The notes beneath the pieces are model-generated. The model ran no database searches, was not told where the DNA came from, and saw only the letters and a program-made list of their open reading frames with translations. The position numbers and the translations under genes are program-made. DNA of 64,000 bases from JBCCGI01 sp039029355 (GTDB lineage: Bacteria > Planctomycetota > UBA1135 > GCA-002686595), in the NCBI GenBank assembly GCA_039029355.1, contig JBCCGI010000034.1:1-64000 (forward strand), given 5' to 3'. Numbering within the stretch: position 1 is the first letter of the stretch; each line of letters opens with the position of its first letter. Positions 18,121 to 27,006 of this stretch are shown in pieces.

Positions 18121-19323
18121 CTAGCGCGGCAGTCCCGCCGCGATCAACGCCGCGGCCACGACGTCGTTCCCGCGCGCGCTGTAGTGCGAGCCCGGCATCC
18201 AGAGGCCGTCGTCGGTCAGCGCGCCCGCCTCGACCAGCGCCGGCGAGCAGTCGAAGCTCTCAACGCCGCGCTCGCCCAGGTCGGCCAGGAGCCGCTCCCA
18301 GAAGCCCGCCCCCGCCTCGGCGCGCAGCACCAGGTCCGCGCGCGAGGGCAGCACCACGATGCGGAACGTCGCGCCGGCCGCGCGCGCCTCGGTCGCGAAG
18401 GCCAGCAGCAGGTTGCGCATCACGACGTAGATCTCGCTCTCCGGGTCCTGCAGCCAGGCAGCTCGGTCGCGGCCGCGGGCCTCGTGCAGGGTGAGCGCGA
18501 GGCGCGTCGCCGCGCTCCAGTGCAGCGGCGACGAGCCGCGCGGCGCGAAGGCGGCGGGCGCGCGGCGCACCCAGAGGTCGGTCGCGCCGATCGCGTCGAG
18601 GAACGCCTCCTGGTCGCTCAGGAGCCGCACGTAGTCCTCGTGCCCGTTCACCGGGTTCGCGATCAGGCGCAGCCCGGTGTCGTCGGGGCCGCCGGCCGGA
18701 AGGAAGCGCGGCTTGAAGGCCGCCATCGTGGCCCAGCGGTAGTAGGCCGGCGCGTAGTGCGTCGACACGCGCAGCGAGGCCTGGGGCATCAGGCCGAACC
18801 AAACCGCGTCGGGGGCGAGCCCCGGGCCGTCGCGCCGGAAGCGCAGGAGGCCCTGGTCCAGCCCGTACCCCGCGACGCCCAGGTTGACCACCTCGACGTC
18901 GCCGAGACCGGCCTCGACGCGCGCGGGCCAGGCCTCGGTGTCGCCGACCTCCATGCCCATCGTGAAGCTCCCGCCGAAGGTCAGCACGCGCCGCACCCCG
19001 GCGGGCTTGGCGCGCGCGTGTGGCTTGGTGCTCGCGCGCGCCCCGAGCGCGTCGAAGCGGGCGCCGAAGCCGTTCGAGCTCGGCCGCGGGCACCACCCGA
19101 GCTCTTGATCGAAGATCGACTGCGCACGCAGCTCGTCGTCGCCGGCGACGATGCGCCGCGCGTCCGCGAGGTGGCGCAGCTGGGGCTCGATGAAGACCGG
19201 CGGGTCGAACGGGGCGACGATCTGGCCGAGGAAGCGGCCGTCCGCGAGCGCGGTGTGGAGCACCGCCTGGTCGACGGCGGCGAGGGCAACCAGGGCCAGG
19301 AGGGCGAGTCGGGAGCGGCGCAC
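18121..19323 (-). CDS. SGNH/GDSL-like hydrolase with N-terminal membrane anchor
   Basis: A 400-aa protein. A hydrophobic N-terminus (residues 5-28) acts as signal or anchor. The SGNH nucleophile block reads VRRVLTFGGSFTMGMEVGD, with Ser in GGSFT, and is followed by VVNLGVAGYGLDQ (Gly and Asn blocks). The C-terminal block DDGLWMPGSHYSARGN carries the Asp and His. This fold is used by esterases and by polysaccharide O-acetyl modifying enzymes such as AlgJ/AlgX. The substrate cannot be told. The start is GTG at 19323, supported by the -10 element just upstream. It lies 54 bp upstream of the TIR gene on the same strand. Confidence 0.82.
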   Translation of the reverse strand: MRRSRLALLALVALAAVDQAVLHTALADGRFLGQIVAPFDPPVFIEPQLRHLADARRIVAGDDELRAQSIFDQELGWCPRPSSNGFGARFDALGARASTKPHARAKPAGVRRVLTFGGSFTMGMEVGDTEAWPARVEAGLGDVEVVNLGVAGYGLDQGLLRFRRDGPGLAPDAVWFGLMPQASLRVSTHYAPAYYRWATMAAFKPRFLPAGGPDDTGLRLIANPVNGHEDYVRLLSDQEAFLDAIGATDLWVRRAPAAFAPRGSSPLHWSAATRLALTLHEARGRDRAAWLQDPESEIYVVMRNLLLAFATEARAAGATFRIVVLPSRADLVLRAEAGAGFWERLLADLGERGVESFDCSPALVEAGALTDDGLWMPGSHYSARGNDVVAAALIAAGLPR

Positions 19324-19329
19324 GCCCGG

Positions 19330-19335
19330 AGCCTA
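19330..19335 (-). promoter_or_regulatory. -10 element TAGGCT (minus strand), leaderless type
   Basis: On the minus strand TAGGCT ends 6 nt before the GTG at 19323. Confidence 0.5.
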
Positions 19336-19546
19336 GCCCGAAGGCCTGCCGAGCTCACGGCCGGAGTCGCCCGGGTCGTCTCGTGGCCGGCGGGCGCTGG
19401 AGCCCGCGCCCCCGGCGGGGGACAATCTGGCGGACGCGGCCGGCGGCGGTCGTGGGCACTAGGGAGCCCAAGGCCTTGCCGCGCCGCTCCTCCGTCCGCA
19501 TGACCCCGCCGCGCCACGATCCGCCACGAGCCCGGAGCGCCTCCGA

Positions 19547-22075
19547 ATGAACGCGGAGCGCTGGGCGCGCGTGAAGGGGCTCTTCCTCGACGCTCTCGAC
19601 CTTCCCGAGGCCGAGCGCGAGGCGTTCCTCGACCACGAGGCCGGTACGGACGCCGAGCTGCGCGACGAGGTGCTGCGCACGCTGGCGGCGCACGCCGAGG
19701 GCTCGCAGCAGGACTTCCTCGGGCGCGTGCCCTCCCCGGCCGAGGCGATCGCGCGGCGCATCCCCGGCGCGGCGCCGGACGCCGGGCTCGCGCCGCGGAC
19801 GGCCCCGCGCGTGCTCGGCGGCTTCGAGCTCGCGGAGCGGCTCGCCGAGGGCGACGACGGCGTGGTGTTCCGCGGTCGCGAGCGCGCGAGCGGCCGGCCG
19901 GTGGCCGTGCTGGTGCTGAGGTCGGGGTTCGCGTTCGCCGCGGATGCGGCCGAGCGCCTGCGGCTCGACCCGGGCCGGCGTGCGCCCCGCACGCACCCGG
20001 GTCTGGTGCCGGTGGTCTTCGCCGGGCCGCTCGATGGCGAGCACGTCTACGTCACCGAGCTGGTCGAAGGCCGCGGCCTGCGCAAGCTGCTCGCGCGGCT
20101 CCGGGCGCGCTGGAAGCGCGGCGGCGAGCCGCGGCCCCCGCGCGTCGCCGGCGGCCGGCGCTCCTCGTACCTGGCCTGGGCGGCCGAGATCGCGGCCGAG
20201 CTGGCCGAGGCGGTCGCCGCGCTGGAGGAGGCCGAGCTCGCCCACGGCGACCTCACCGTGGACCGCGTGCTGCTCGACGCCGAGGGGCGGGCGCGGCTCT
20301 CGGGCTACGGCCTTGCGGGTGAGCTCGGGCGCGAGCCGCGCGACGACGTCGTCGCGCTGGGGGAGCTGCTCTACGAGCTCCTCACCCTGCACACTCCGGG
20401 CGAGCGCGGGCAGGTGCCTCCGCTGCGCGCGAACGAGCTCAACCGGCGCGTGCCGCGCGACCTCGAGGCGGTGTGCCGGCGCGCGCTGGAGCGCGGCTAC
20501 CCCTCGGCGCACGAGCTGGCCCTCGACCTGCGGCGCTTGCTCGGGTTCGAGTCGATCGCCCCGCAGACCGCGTCGCCGCTCCGGCGCGCGGCGCGGCTGG
20601 CGGCGCACCGCCGGCGTGGCCTCGGGGTGGCGGCGCTGGCGCTCGTGGCGCTGGTCGCCCTCATCGGCTTCGCGGCGCGCCACGCGGGTCGGCCGGCGGG
20701 CGGCGAGCTTCCGCGGCTGCTCGCTCCGCTCGTCGAGCTGGCCGCGGTCGACGAGCTCGCGGGCGAGGACCTCGCCCGCCTGACCGCGGCGCGCGATGCG
20801 CTGGCCGCGCTGCGTCCGCGGCTCGCGGAGCTCGACGGGGCCGAGCGCGAGCTTGTCCGCGAGCTGGACCGGCGGCTGGGGGAGGAGGGCCTGCGCGCGG
20901 CGCGCGAGCTGCGCCGCTCGCTCGACGCCGCCTACCGCGAAGCGGGTGCGGACGGCGCTGCGCTCGCCGGCTACGCCGACGCGGTGCGCGCGGCCGCGTT
21001 GGCGCCCGACGCCGCGGAGGTGTTGCGGCTCCTGCGGCAGGCGGGCGGCGCGACGCTGACCGTCACGAGCACGCCGCCCGGGGCGGAGGTCTACCTGCGC
21101 ACGCTCGACCCCGCGCACGCGCGGCCCGGCGAGCCGGTGCGGCTCGGGCGGACGCCGCTGCTCGCCGCCCCGGTGCCCCCCGGGCTCGCGCGCGTCGTCG
21201 TCGCGCTCGACGGGCTGGGGCACGCGGAGGCGACGCGCGTCCTGCGCCCGGGCGTCGCGACCGAGCTGGCGGTTCCGGTCCGTTCGCGCGCCGCCGTGGT
21301 CGATGGCATGGCCGCGATCGCGGCCGGCCCGTTCGTCTTCGGCGAAGGGGCGCGCGAGGGCGACCGCTACGCCCGCAGCACGCGCGAGGTCGAGGCCTTC
21401 TACATCGACCGCCGCGAGGTCTCGATCGCGGAGCTGCGCTCGTTCCTCGACGCGGTGGGGCGCCCGTATCCGCGCGTTTGGCCGGACGCGCCGGAGCTCG
21501 ACCGCTGGGGCGACCGCGCGGCCTTCGGCGTCGACGCGCGGCTCGCGGAGGACTACGCCCTGTGGGCCGGCAAGCGGCTGCCGACGGTGTACGAGTGGGA
21601 GCGCGCCGCGCGCGGCACCGACGGGCGGCTCTATCCCTGGGGCGACGACCCGGAGCGGCTCGCCGCGGGCGCCAACCTGGCGGCCGGCACGGTGGCGCCG
21701 ACCGCCGACCCCGAGCGCCTGCGCCGGACCGTGCTCGGGCTGCTGCGGGCGCACCTCGAGCCCGTCGGCGGGCGCCCGCTCGGCGTGGGCCCCGAGGGGC
21801 TGCACCACGCCCTCGGCAACGTGTGCGAGTGGACCGAGTCGCCGTTCCTGCCGGCGGCGCGCGCGGGGCTGGTCCTCGCGGTCTCCGCGCCGCGCGTGAC
21901 CAAGGGCGGCAGCCTGGAGGGCTCGCGGAGCTGGTCGCTGAGCGCCAACGGCCCGCGCGCGCCCGACGAAGGGGGCTGGGGCATGGGGCTGCGCTGCGCC
22001 CTCTCGCTTTGGCCTCCGACCCCCGCCCCGGCGACGAAGCCGACGGGCGAGGAGCCCGCGGCGCCGCGATGGTGA
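19547..22075 (+). CDS. pseudokinase - PEGA - FGE-like fusion protein
   Basis: An 842-aa membrane protein. Residues 1-50 match the N-terminal leader of Ser/Thr kinases (RWARVKGLFLDALDL). The kinase-like domain (about 90-345) has lost its key residues: the glycine loop reads EGDDGV, VAVL replaces VAVK (Leu122), HGDLTVDR replaces HRDLKPxN (233-240), and GYG replaces DFG (253-255). One transmembrane helix lies at about 352-375, then a helical region, a PEGA motif (TVTSTPPGAEVYL) and a sulfatase-modifying (FGE/SUMF1) domain from about 585 to 825. The FGE domain keeps YIDRREVS, GKRLPTVYEWERAARG and GNVCEWTESP. Its catalytic cysteine block reads GGSLEGSRSW with no cysteine. The protein probably acts by binding, not catalysis. 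The ATG at 19547 is the first start after the divergent gene. Confidence 0.88.
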   Translation: MNAERWARVKGLFLDALDLPEAEREAFLDHEAGTDAELRDEVLRTLAAHAEGSQQDFLGRVPSPAEAIARRIPGAAPDAGLAPRTAPRVLGGFELAERLAEGDDGVVFRGRERASGRPVAVLVLRSGFAFAADAAERLRLDPGRRAPRTHPGLVPVVFAGPLDGEHVYVTELVEGRGLRKLLARLRARWKRGGEPRPPRVAGGRRSSYLAWAAEIAAELAEAVAALEEAELAHGDLTVDRVLLDAEGRARLSGYGLAGELGREPRDDVVALGELLYELLTLHTPGERGQVPPLRANELNRRVPRDLEAVCRRALERGYPSAHELALDLRRLLGFESIAPQTASPLRRAARLAAHRRRGLGVAALALVALVALIGFAARHAGRPAGGELPRLLAPLVELAAVDELAGEDLARLTAARDALAALRPRLAELDGAERELVRELDRRLGEEGLRAARELRRSLDAAYREAGADGAALAGYADAVRAAALAPDAAEVLRLLRQAGGATLTVTSTPPGAEVYLRTLDPAHARPGEPVRLGRTPLLAAPVPPGLARVVVALDGLGHAEATRVLRPGVATELAVPVRSRAAVVDGMAAIAAGPFVFGEGAREGDRYARSTREVEAFYIDRREVSIAELRSFLDAVGRPYPRVWPDAPELDRWGDRAAFGVDARLAEDYALWAGKRLPTVYEWERAARGTDGRLYPWGDDPERLAAGANLAAGTVAPTADPERLRRTVLGLLRAHLEPVGGRPLGVGPEGLHHALGNVCEWTESPFLPAARAGLVLAVSAPRVTKGGSLEGSRSWSLSANGPRAPDEGGWGMGLRCALSLWPPTPAPATKPTGEEPAAPRW

Positions 22076-22094
22076 GCGCGGCGGGGCGCCCGGT

Positions 22095-22100
22095 TAGGAT
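22095..22100 (+). promoter_or_regulatory. -10 element TAGGAT, leaderless type
   Basis: TAGGAT ends 7 nt before the ATG at 22108. A second in-frame ATG at 22099 overlaps the element and is therefore less likely. Confidence 0.55.
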
Positions 22101-22107
22101 GCAGACG

Positions 22108-23466
22108 ATGCGCCGACCGATCGCCTTCCTCGCTTCGGCCCTGACCCTCGTCCTCGGCGTCGTGCCGGGCTGCGGCGGCTCGGGCGGCGACCGTCACGGT
22201 CCGCCCGTGGTCGTGCTGGCGATCGACGGCTTGGAGTGGTCCGTGCTGCGGCCGATGCTCACCGACGGCCGCGCGCCGAACCTGCGCCGCCTCGCCGACC
22301 GCGGCGTCGCCGGGCTGCTCAGCACCGACGTGCCGACCTTCTCGCCGATGCTGTGGACGTCGGTGGCCACCGGCGCCAAGCCGCGCCAGCACGGCATCCT
22401 GCACTTCGCCGAGACCGACCCCGCGACCGGCGAGATGAAGCCGGGCGGGCTGCCGTACACCTCGAACAGCCGCAAGCTGCCGGCGATCTGGAACGTGTGC
22501 GGCGGCAACGGCCGCAGCGTGCTGTCGGTCGGCTGGTGGGTGTCGTGGCCGGCCGAGCCGGTGCCGGGTGGCCGCATCGTGGCCTCCTACGCCGCCCAGG
22601 CCCAGGCGCAGGTGCTGTGGAAGGCCGGCGTCTGGACCGACGGCCTGGAGGAGCTGACCTTCCCGCCCGCGCTGCAGGACGACATCGCGCCGTTGCTGCG
22701 CGAGGGCGCGCCCGAGGGGCCGCTGCAGGCCGAGTTCGAGGCCGACTTCGCGCTGGTTCCCAGGGGCGCCGCGTGGCCGATCGAGCGCATGGTCGAGCGC
22801 AACCTGCGCTTCACCTTCCACGGCGACCGCACGCACCACCGCATCTTCCTCAGCGAGCTGGAGCGCCGCGTCGCCGACCTCAACCTGGTGTACTTCGGCG
22901 TCGCGGACGTCGCGGGGCACTTCTTCTGGCGCTACCGCGAGCCCGGGGCCTACGACTACGCGGTGCCCGAGCACAAGGTCGAGTTGCTCGGCGAGCGCGT
23001 CGAGGAGGTCTACGGCGTCGTCGACCGCTGGGTGGGGGAGGTGCTGGAGCGCCTGCCCGACGACGCCTATGTGCTCGTGCTCTCCGACCACGGCATGCAC
23101 GCGGCGCGGCCGGACGAGCCGCGCCACCTCTCCAGCGGCGGGCACGACGACGGCCCGCCGGGAATCGTGATCGCGGCGGGGCCGGGCATCCGGGCCGCCG
23201 GGCTGCCCGCGGGCGAGCCCGAGGTGCTGGGGAGCATCTACGACGTGTTCCCGACGCTGCTCACCTGGCTCGCGCTGCCGGTGCCCGACGACGCGGTCGG
23301 CTCGGCCCGGCGCGGCTGGATGGAGGACGGCTGGAATGCCGCCCATCCGCCGGCCAGCGTGGCGACCTACGCCGCCGGCTTCCGCGCGGCGACTCCGCCG
23401 CGCGCGCCGGGCAACCAGGCCAACGAGGAGTTCCTCGAAGGCATGAAGGCGCTGGGCTACTTCTGA
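22108..23466 (+). CDS. lipoprotein of the alkaline phosphatase / phosphodiesterase superfamily
   Basis: A 452-aa protein with a lipoprotein signal peptide ending VVPGC. The body is the type I phosphodiesterase/nucleotide pyrophosphatase fold: VVVLAIDGLEWSVL carries the metal-binding Asp, FSPMLWTSVATGAKPRQHGI carries the Thr/Ser nucleophile region, and VLVLSDHGMH and SSGGHDDG carry the C-terminal metal ligands. It probably hydrolyses phosphate or phosphonate esters in the periplasm; the substrate is unknown. It is not a classical sulfatase (no CxPxR motif). Its stop overlaps the start of the next gene (TGATG), so the two are translationally coupled. Confidence 0.88.
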   Translation: MRRPIAFLASALTLVLGVVPGCGGSGGDRHGPPVVVLAIDGLEWSVLRPMLTDGRAPNLRRLADRGVAGLLSTDVPTFSPMLWTSVATGAKPRQHGILHFAETDPATGEMKPGGLPYTSNSRKLPAIWNVCGGNGRSVLSVGWWVSWPAEPVPGGRIVASYAAQAQAQVLWKAGVWTDGLEELTFPPALQDDIAPLLREGAPEGPLQAEFEADFALVPRGAAWPIERMVERNLRFTFHGDRTHHRIFLSELERRVADLNLVYFGVADVAGHFFWRYREPGAYDYAVPEHKVELLGERVEEVYGVVDRWVGEVLERLPDDAYVLVLSDHGMHAARPDEPRHLSSGGHDDGPPGIVIAAGPGIRAAGLPAGEPEVLGSIYDVFPTLLTWLALPVPDDAVGSARRGWMEDGWNAAHPPASVATYAAGFRAATPPRAPGNQANEEFLEGMKALGYF

Positions 23467-25013
23467 TGCGGGCGGTGCTTCTGCGCGCGACGCTCGCCGT
23501 GCTGCTCGCGGTCGGCGCGTCGGCCGACGTGCGGCTGGGGACGCCCTTCGGCGACCGCATGGTGCTCCAGCGCGACCGCGCGCTCTCGGTGTGGGGTACG
23601 GCGGACCCCGGCGAGAGCCTGTCGGTGGTGTTCGCCACGCACGTCGTGTCGACCCGCGCGGACCTGCTCGGCCGCTGGTCGGTCGAGCTGCCGCCGCTCG
23701 ACGCCTCGGCGCGCCCGCGCCCGCTGCAGGTGCACGGGGCGGGCGGCACGCTGCGAGTAGAGGACGTGCTGGTGGGCGACGTGTGGATCTGCTCGGGGCA
23801 GTCCAACATGCGCTTCGCCCTCGCGCGCTCGACCGCGGGCGCCGAGGCCGCGGCCACGGCGACGGACGCCGGCCTGCGGTGGCTCGACCTCGCGCCGCGG
23901 GCCGCGCCTGACGCCGGCGCGTTCACGGCCGAGGAGCTGACGCTCTGCAACCCGCGCGACTACCTCGGGGGCGGCTGGTCGGTCGCCGGACCGGAGACCG
24001 CGGCGCGCTTCTCGGCGGTCGCCTATCACTTCGGCCGCGCCCTGCGCGACGTGCTCGGAGTGCCGGTCGGGCTGGTGCTCAACGCGGTGGGGGGCTCGCC
24101 GACCGAGGCCTGGATCCGGCCCGAGCTGGCCGCTTCGGCCTTCGGCTTCGGGACCGGGGTGGGGTCGTGGCTCGACGACACGAAGCTGCACCCCTGGTGC
24201 CGCGAGCGGGCGTCCGAGAACCTCGCCGGCTGGATGGACGAGGTGCTGGCCGCCGCCGACCGCGGCGAGCTGCCGCCGCCCACGCCAGGCCACCCGTTCC
24301 GGCCCGGCTTTCTGTACGAGGCCGGCATCGCGCCGCTCGTCGGGCTGCGCCCGCGCGGCGTGCTCTGGTACCAGGGCGAGTCGAACGGGCATGACCCCGC
24401 GCTGATGCGCGCGCTGACCGGCACGCTGATCGCGGACTGGCGCGGCCGGTTCGACGACCCCGAGCTGCCCTTCGGGCTGGTACAGCTGCCCGGGATGGGG
24501 ACCGCGGGCGGGTACCCGGCCGAGCTCTGGCCCGACGTGCGCGAGGCGCAGCGCACGCTCGCCGCCGAGCTGGATGGAGTCGGCCTCGTCGTGACGATCG
24601 ACCTCGGCGCGCGCGACGACGTGCACCCGCGCGCCAAGCGCGAGGTGGGCGAGCGCCTCGCGCGCTGGGCGCTGGCCGAGGTCTACGGCCACCGCAGCCG
24701 GGCTCCCGCGGGCCCGCTCTACTATGCGCACCTGCGCGGCGAGGGCGTGGTGCGGCTCTTCTTCCAGCACGCCGCGGACGGGCTGCGTGCGGGCGGCGGC
24801 GGCGAGCTGCGCGGCTTCGAGATCGCCGGCGCCGACGGCCGCTTCCTCGCCGCACAGGCGCGCATCAGCGGGCCGGACACGCTGGTGGTCGAGAGCCCCG
24901 ACGTGCGCGATCCACGCTGGGTGCGCTATGCCTGGGCGCCCTTTCCCGACGGCAACCTGACGAGCGGCGAGGGTCTGCCCGCCGCGCCGTTTACGACCGA
25001 GGAGCTTTTCTAG
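23466..25013 (+). CDS. sialate O-acetylesterase-type SGNH esterase
   Basis: A 515-aa exported protein with a short signal peptide (about 1-20). The N-terminal beta domain begins with the family hallmark GDRMVLQRD. The catalytic blocks are VWICSGQSNM (Ser nucleophile, about residue 118), NAVGGSPTEAW and GVLWYQGESN. The closing DDVHPRAKREVGERLA carries the Asp and His. Family members remove O-acetyl groups from sialic acids or plant and algal polysaccharides. It starts inside the stop codon of the phosphodiesterase gene and is followed after 5 bp by an FGE gene, suggesting an operon for substituted glycans. Confidence 0.92.
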   Translation: MRAVLLRATLAVLLAVGASADVRLGTPFGDRMVLQRDRALSVWGTADPGESLSVVFATHVVSTRADLLGRWSVELPPLDASARPRPLQVHGAGGTLRVEDVLVGDVWICSGQSNMRFALARSTAGAEAAATATDAGLRWLDLAPRAAPDAGAFTAEELTLCNPRDYLGGGWSVAGPETAARFSAVAYHFGRALRDVLGVPVGLVLNAVGGSPTEAWIRPELAASAFGFGTGVGSWLDDTKLHPWCRERASENLAGWMDEVLAAADRGELPPPTPGHPFRPGFLYEAGIAPLVGLRPRGVLWYQGESNGHDPALMRALTGTLIADWRGRFDDPELPFGLVQLPGMGTAGGYPAELWPDVREAQRTLAAELDGVGLVVTIDLGARDDVHPRAKREVGERLARWALAEVYGHRSRAPAGPLYYAHLRGEGVVRLFFQHAADGLRAGGGGELRGFEIAGADGRFLAAQARISGPDTLVVESPDVRDPRWVRYAWAPFPDGNLTSGEGLPAAPFTTEELF

Positions 25014-25018
25014 CCGCC

Positions 25019-26107
25019 ATGCGCCACGCCCTCCGCCACGCGGCCTCCGCCGCCGTGCTCCTCCTCGCCGCCGCGGCCTGCGGTGGCGACGGAGGCGCGC
25101 CCGGTGAGCCCGGTGAGCCCGGTGAGCCCGGTGAGCCCGGGCCGACGCCCGGCGCCGCGCCCGCCGAGGCTCCGGACGGCATGGTCTGGATCCCCGGCGC
25201 GACCTTCGACATGGGCGACGACGCCGGCCTGCCGGACGAGCGCCCGCGCCACCGCGTGAGCGTGTCGGGCTTCTGGATCGATACCCACGAGGTGACCAAC
25301 GCCGAGTTTGCGGCCTTCGTGGACGCGGCCGGCTACGTGACGACGGCCGAGCGCGCGCCGACGCGCGAGGAGCTCGGCCTGCCGCCCGACGCCGAGGTGC
25401 CGCCCGAGGCGCTGCTCCCCGGCTCGCTGGTGCTCAATCCGCCGGCGCCCGGCGCGAGCCCGCGCAGCGCGCTGGAGTGGTGGCGCTGGCAGCCCGGTGC
25501 GAGCTGGCGCCACCCGGCGGGGCCGAGCTCGGACCTCTCCGGCCTCGACGACCACCCGGTTGTGCACGTCTCGTGGGACGACGCACGCGCCTACGCCGCC
25601 TGGGCCGGGAAGCGGCTGCCGACCGAGGCCGAGTGGGAGCGCGCGGCCCGCGGTGAGCTCGACGGCGCGCCCTGGATGTGGGGCGAGGAGAAGCTGCCCG
25701 AGGGCCGCTGGCTGGCCAACGTGTGGCAGGGGCCGTTTCCGCAGCGCGACGAGGTGCTGGACGGCTTCGGCGGCACGGCTCCGGTCGGCTCGTACCCTCC
25801 CAACGGCTTCGGCCTCTACGACATGGGCGGCAACGTGTGGGAGTGGACCGCCGACTGGTACCGCCCCGACACCTACCTCGTCCGCGCCCGCGCCCTAAGC
25901 GGCGGCGGCGTCGTCGCGGACCCGACCGGTCCCGACACGAGCTTCGACCCGATGGAGCCCGGCCTGCCGAAGCGCGTGACGCGCGGCGGCTCGTTCCTCT
26001 GCAGCGACACCTACTGCGTGGGCTACCGCCCCGCGGCGCGCATGAAGACCAGCCCGGACACCGGGCTGATGCACACCGGCTTCCGCTGCGTGCGCGACCC
26101 GGAGTAG
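25019..26107 (+). CDS. formylglycine-generating enzyme family lipoprotein with intact cysteines
   Basis: A 362-aa lipoprotein (lipobox LAAAAC near residue 21). A low-complexity linker with four GEP tripeptides encoded by 9-bp repeats comes next, then the FGE/SUMF1 domain (about 50-360). Family motifs are MVWIPGATFDMG, GFWIDTHEVTNAEFAAFV, GKRLPTEAEWERAARG, YDMGGNVWEWTADWY and GFRCV. The active-site block GGSFLCSDTYC keeps both cysteines (C328 and C333), with the same five-residue spacing as the copper-binding pair of true formylglycine-generating enzymes. It may therefore activate exported sulfatases, in contrast to the cysteine-free FGE-like domain encoded upstream. The start lies 5 bp after the esterase stop. 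Confidence 0.9.
   Translation: MRHALRHAASAAVLLLAAAACGGDGGAPGEPGEPGEPGEPGPTPGAAPAEAPDGMVWIPGATFDMGDDAGLPDERPRHRVSVSGFWIDTHEVTNAEFAAFVDAAGYVTTAERAPTREELGLPPDAEVPPEALLPGSLVLNPPAPGASPRSALEWWRWQPGASWRHPAGPSSDLSGLDDHPVVHVSWDDARAYAAWAGKRLPTEAEWERAARGELDGAPWMWGEEKLPEGRWLANVWQGPFPQRDEVLDGFGGTAPVGSYPPNGFGLYDMGGNVWEWTADWYRPDTYLVRARALSGGGVVADPTGPDTSFDPMEPGLPKRVTRGGSFLCSDTYCVGYRPAARMKTSPDTGLMHTGFRCVRDPE
25102..25139 (+). repeat. 9-bp tandem repeat, four copies
   Basis: Four copies of CGGTGAGCC encode Gly-Glu-Pro repeats in the linker behind the lipid-anchored cysteine of the FGE protein. Copy number is likely to vary between strains. Confidence 0.8.
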
Positions 26108-26115
26108 GGCTTGGG

Positions 26116-26823
26116 CTAGAAGGTGTAGCTCGCGCCGAGGCCCACGGTCCAGCCGTCGGCCTCGATGCTGCCGTCGATCTGCGGCGGGGAGGAGATCGCG
26201 TCGGCCTCGGTGAACTCGGCGAAGCTGTAGTGCACCTGGCCGTTGAGCGCCAGGCGCGGCGTCACGAAGAAGCTGAGGCCGCCGCCGACGTTGACGCCGA
26301 TGCCGTCGAGCTCGGCGTCCTTGACCACCGACAGGTCGGTCGTGAAGGCCGCGTCGTCGAGGCGCATCTCGAGCATCTCGATCCCGAGGAAGAGGAACGG
26401 CTGGAGGTTCCCGTCGACGTTGTAGAACTCCTTCCAGTTGATCTGGAGGCCGAGCAGCTCGGTGTCGACGGTGCTGCCGAAGTCCGGATCCCACTCCGAG
26501 TAGGCGATGCCCACCTCGAGCGCGCGCCGGTGCCAGCGGTAGCCGACCGTCGGCAGGATCCCGATCCCGGTCTCCCCGTCGAAGGACGGCACGGTGACGA
26601 AGTCGTTCTCGCCGACCACGACGCCGCCGCTCTCCAGGTCGTCGGCGAGGTATTGCGCGGTCGTCTGCGCCAGCCCGACGTAGAGGCCCTCGGCGTGGTA
26701 CGCCTCGTCTCCGCCGGTGCGCTGCGGCGCGTAGGAGGCCTCGCGCAGCGCCACCGGGGACGGCGTGCTCGCGCAGGCGGCGAGGAAGAGGGCAGGGACG
26801 GTTGCGTATCCGAGACGCTTCAT
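26116..26823 (-). CDS. lipoprotein with outer-membrane beta-barrel-like body
   Basis: A 235-aa protein. The signal peptide ends in lipobox LAAC (Cys17) followed by AST. The body has barrel-like strands (TVGYRWHRRALEVGIAYSE, LGLQINWKEFY, NGQVHYSFAEF) and ends ASYTF, the C-terminal Phe of outer-membrane barrels. It recalls the protein at 4758-5489. No family assignment is possible beyond the OmpA/OprF-like barrel style. It converges on the FGE gene with an 8-bp gap and is divergent from the PhoX gene. Confidence 0.75.
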   Translation of the reverse strand: MKRLGYATVPALFLAACASTPSPVALREASYAPQRTGGDEAYHAEGLYVGLAQTTAQYLADDLESGGVVVGENDFVTVPSFDGETGIGILPTVGYRWHRRALEVGIAYSEWDPDFGSTVDTELLGLQINWKEFYNVDGNLQPFLFLGIEMLEMRLDDAAFTTDLSVVKDAELDGIGVNVGGGLSFFVTPRLALNGQVHYSFAEFTEADAISSPPQIDGSIEADGWTVGLGASYTF

Positions 26824-26934
26824 GGGGAGCGCGATCTCCGGTCGGTTCGTGGGGGACGGGAGCCGTGGAGCTCCACGGCGGGTCCCATCGGCTGACGGCC
26901 GCGCTGCGTGGAGTGGAATCCGCGCCTTTTGCCC

Positions 26935-26940
26935 TAAAAT
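26935..26940 (+). promoter_or_regulatory. possible -10 element TAAAAT before the PhoX gene
   Basis: TAAAAT is the most AT-rich hexamer in the 183-bp divergent gap 26824-27006. It lies 66 nt before the ATG, so this gene would have a leader, which contains a GGCGC/GCGCC inverted repeat at 26941-26956. No -35 match is visible. Confidence 0.35.
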
Positions 26941-27006
26941 GGCGCTGCGCGGCGCCCGCAGGACGCCGATGCGCGAAACCCTTTCCCCCCGGCCGAGAGC
27001 ACGGCG

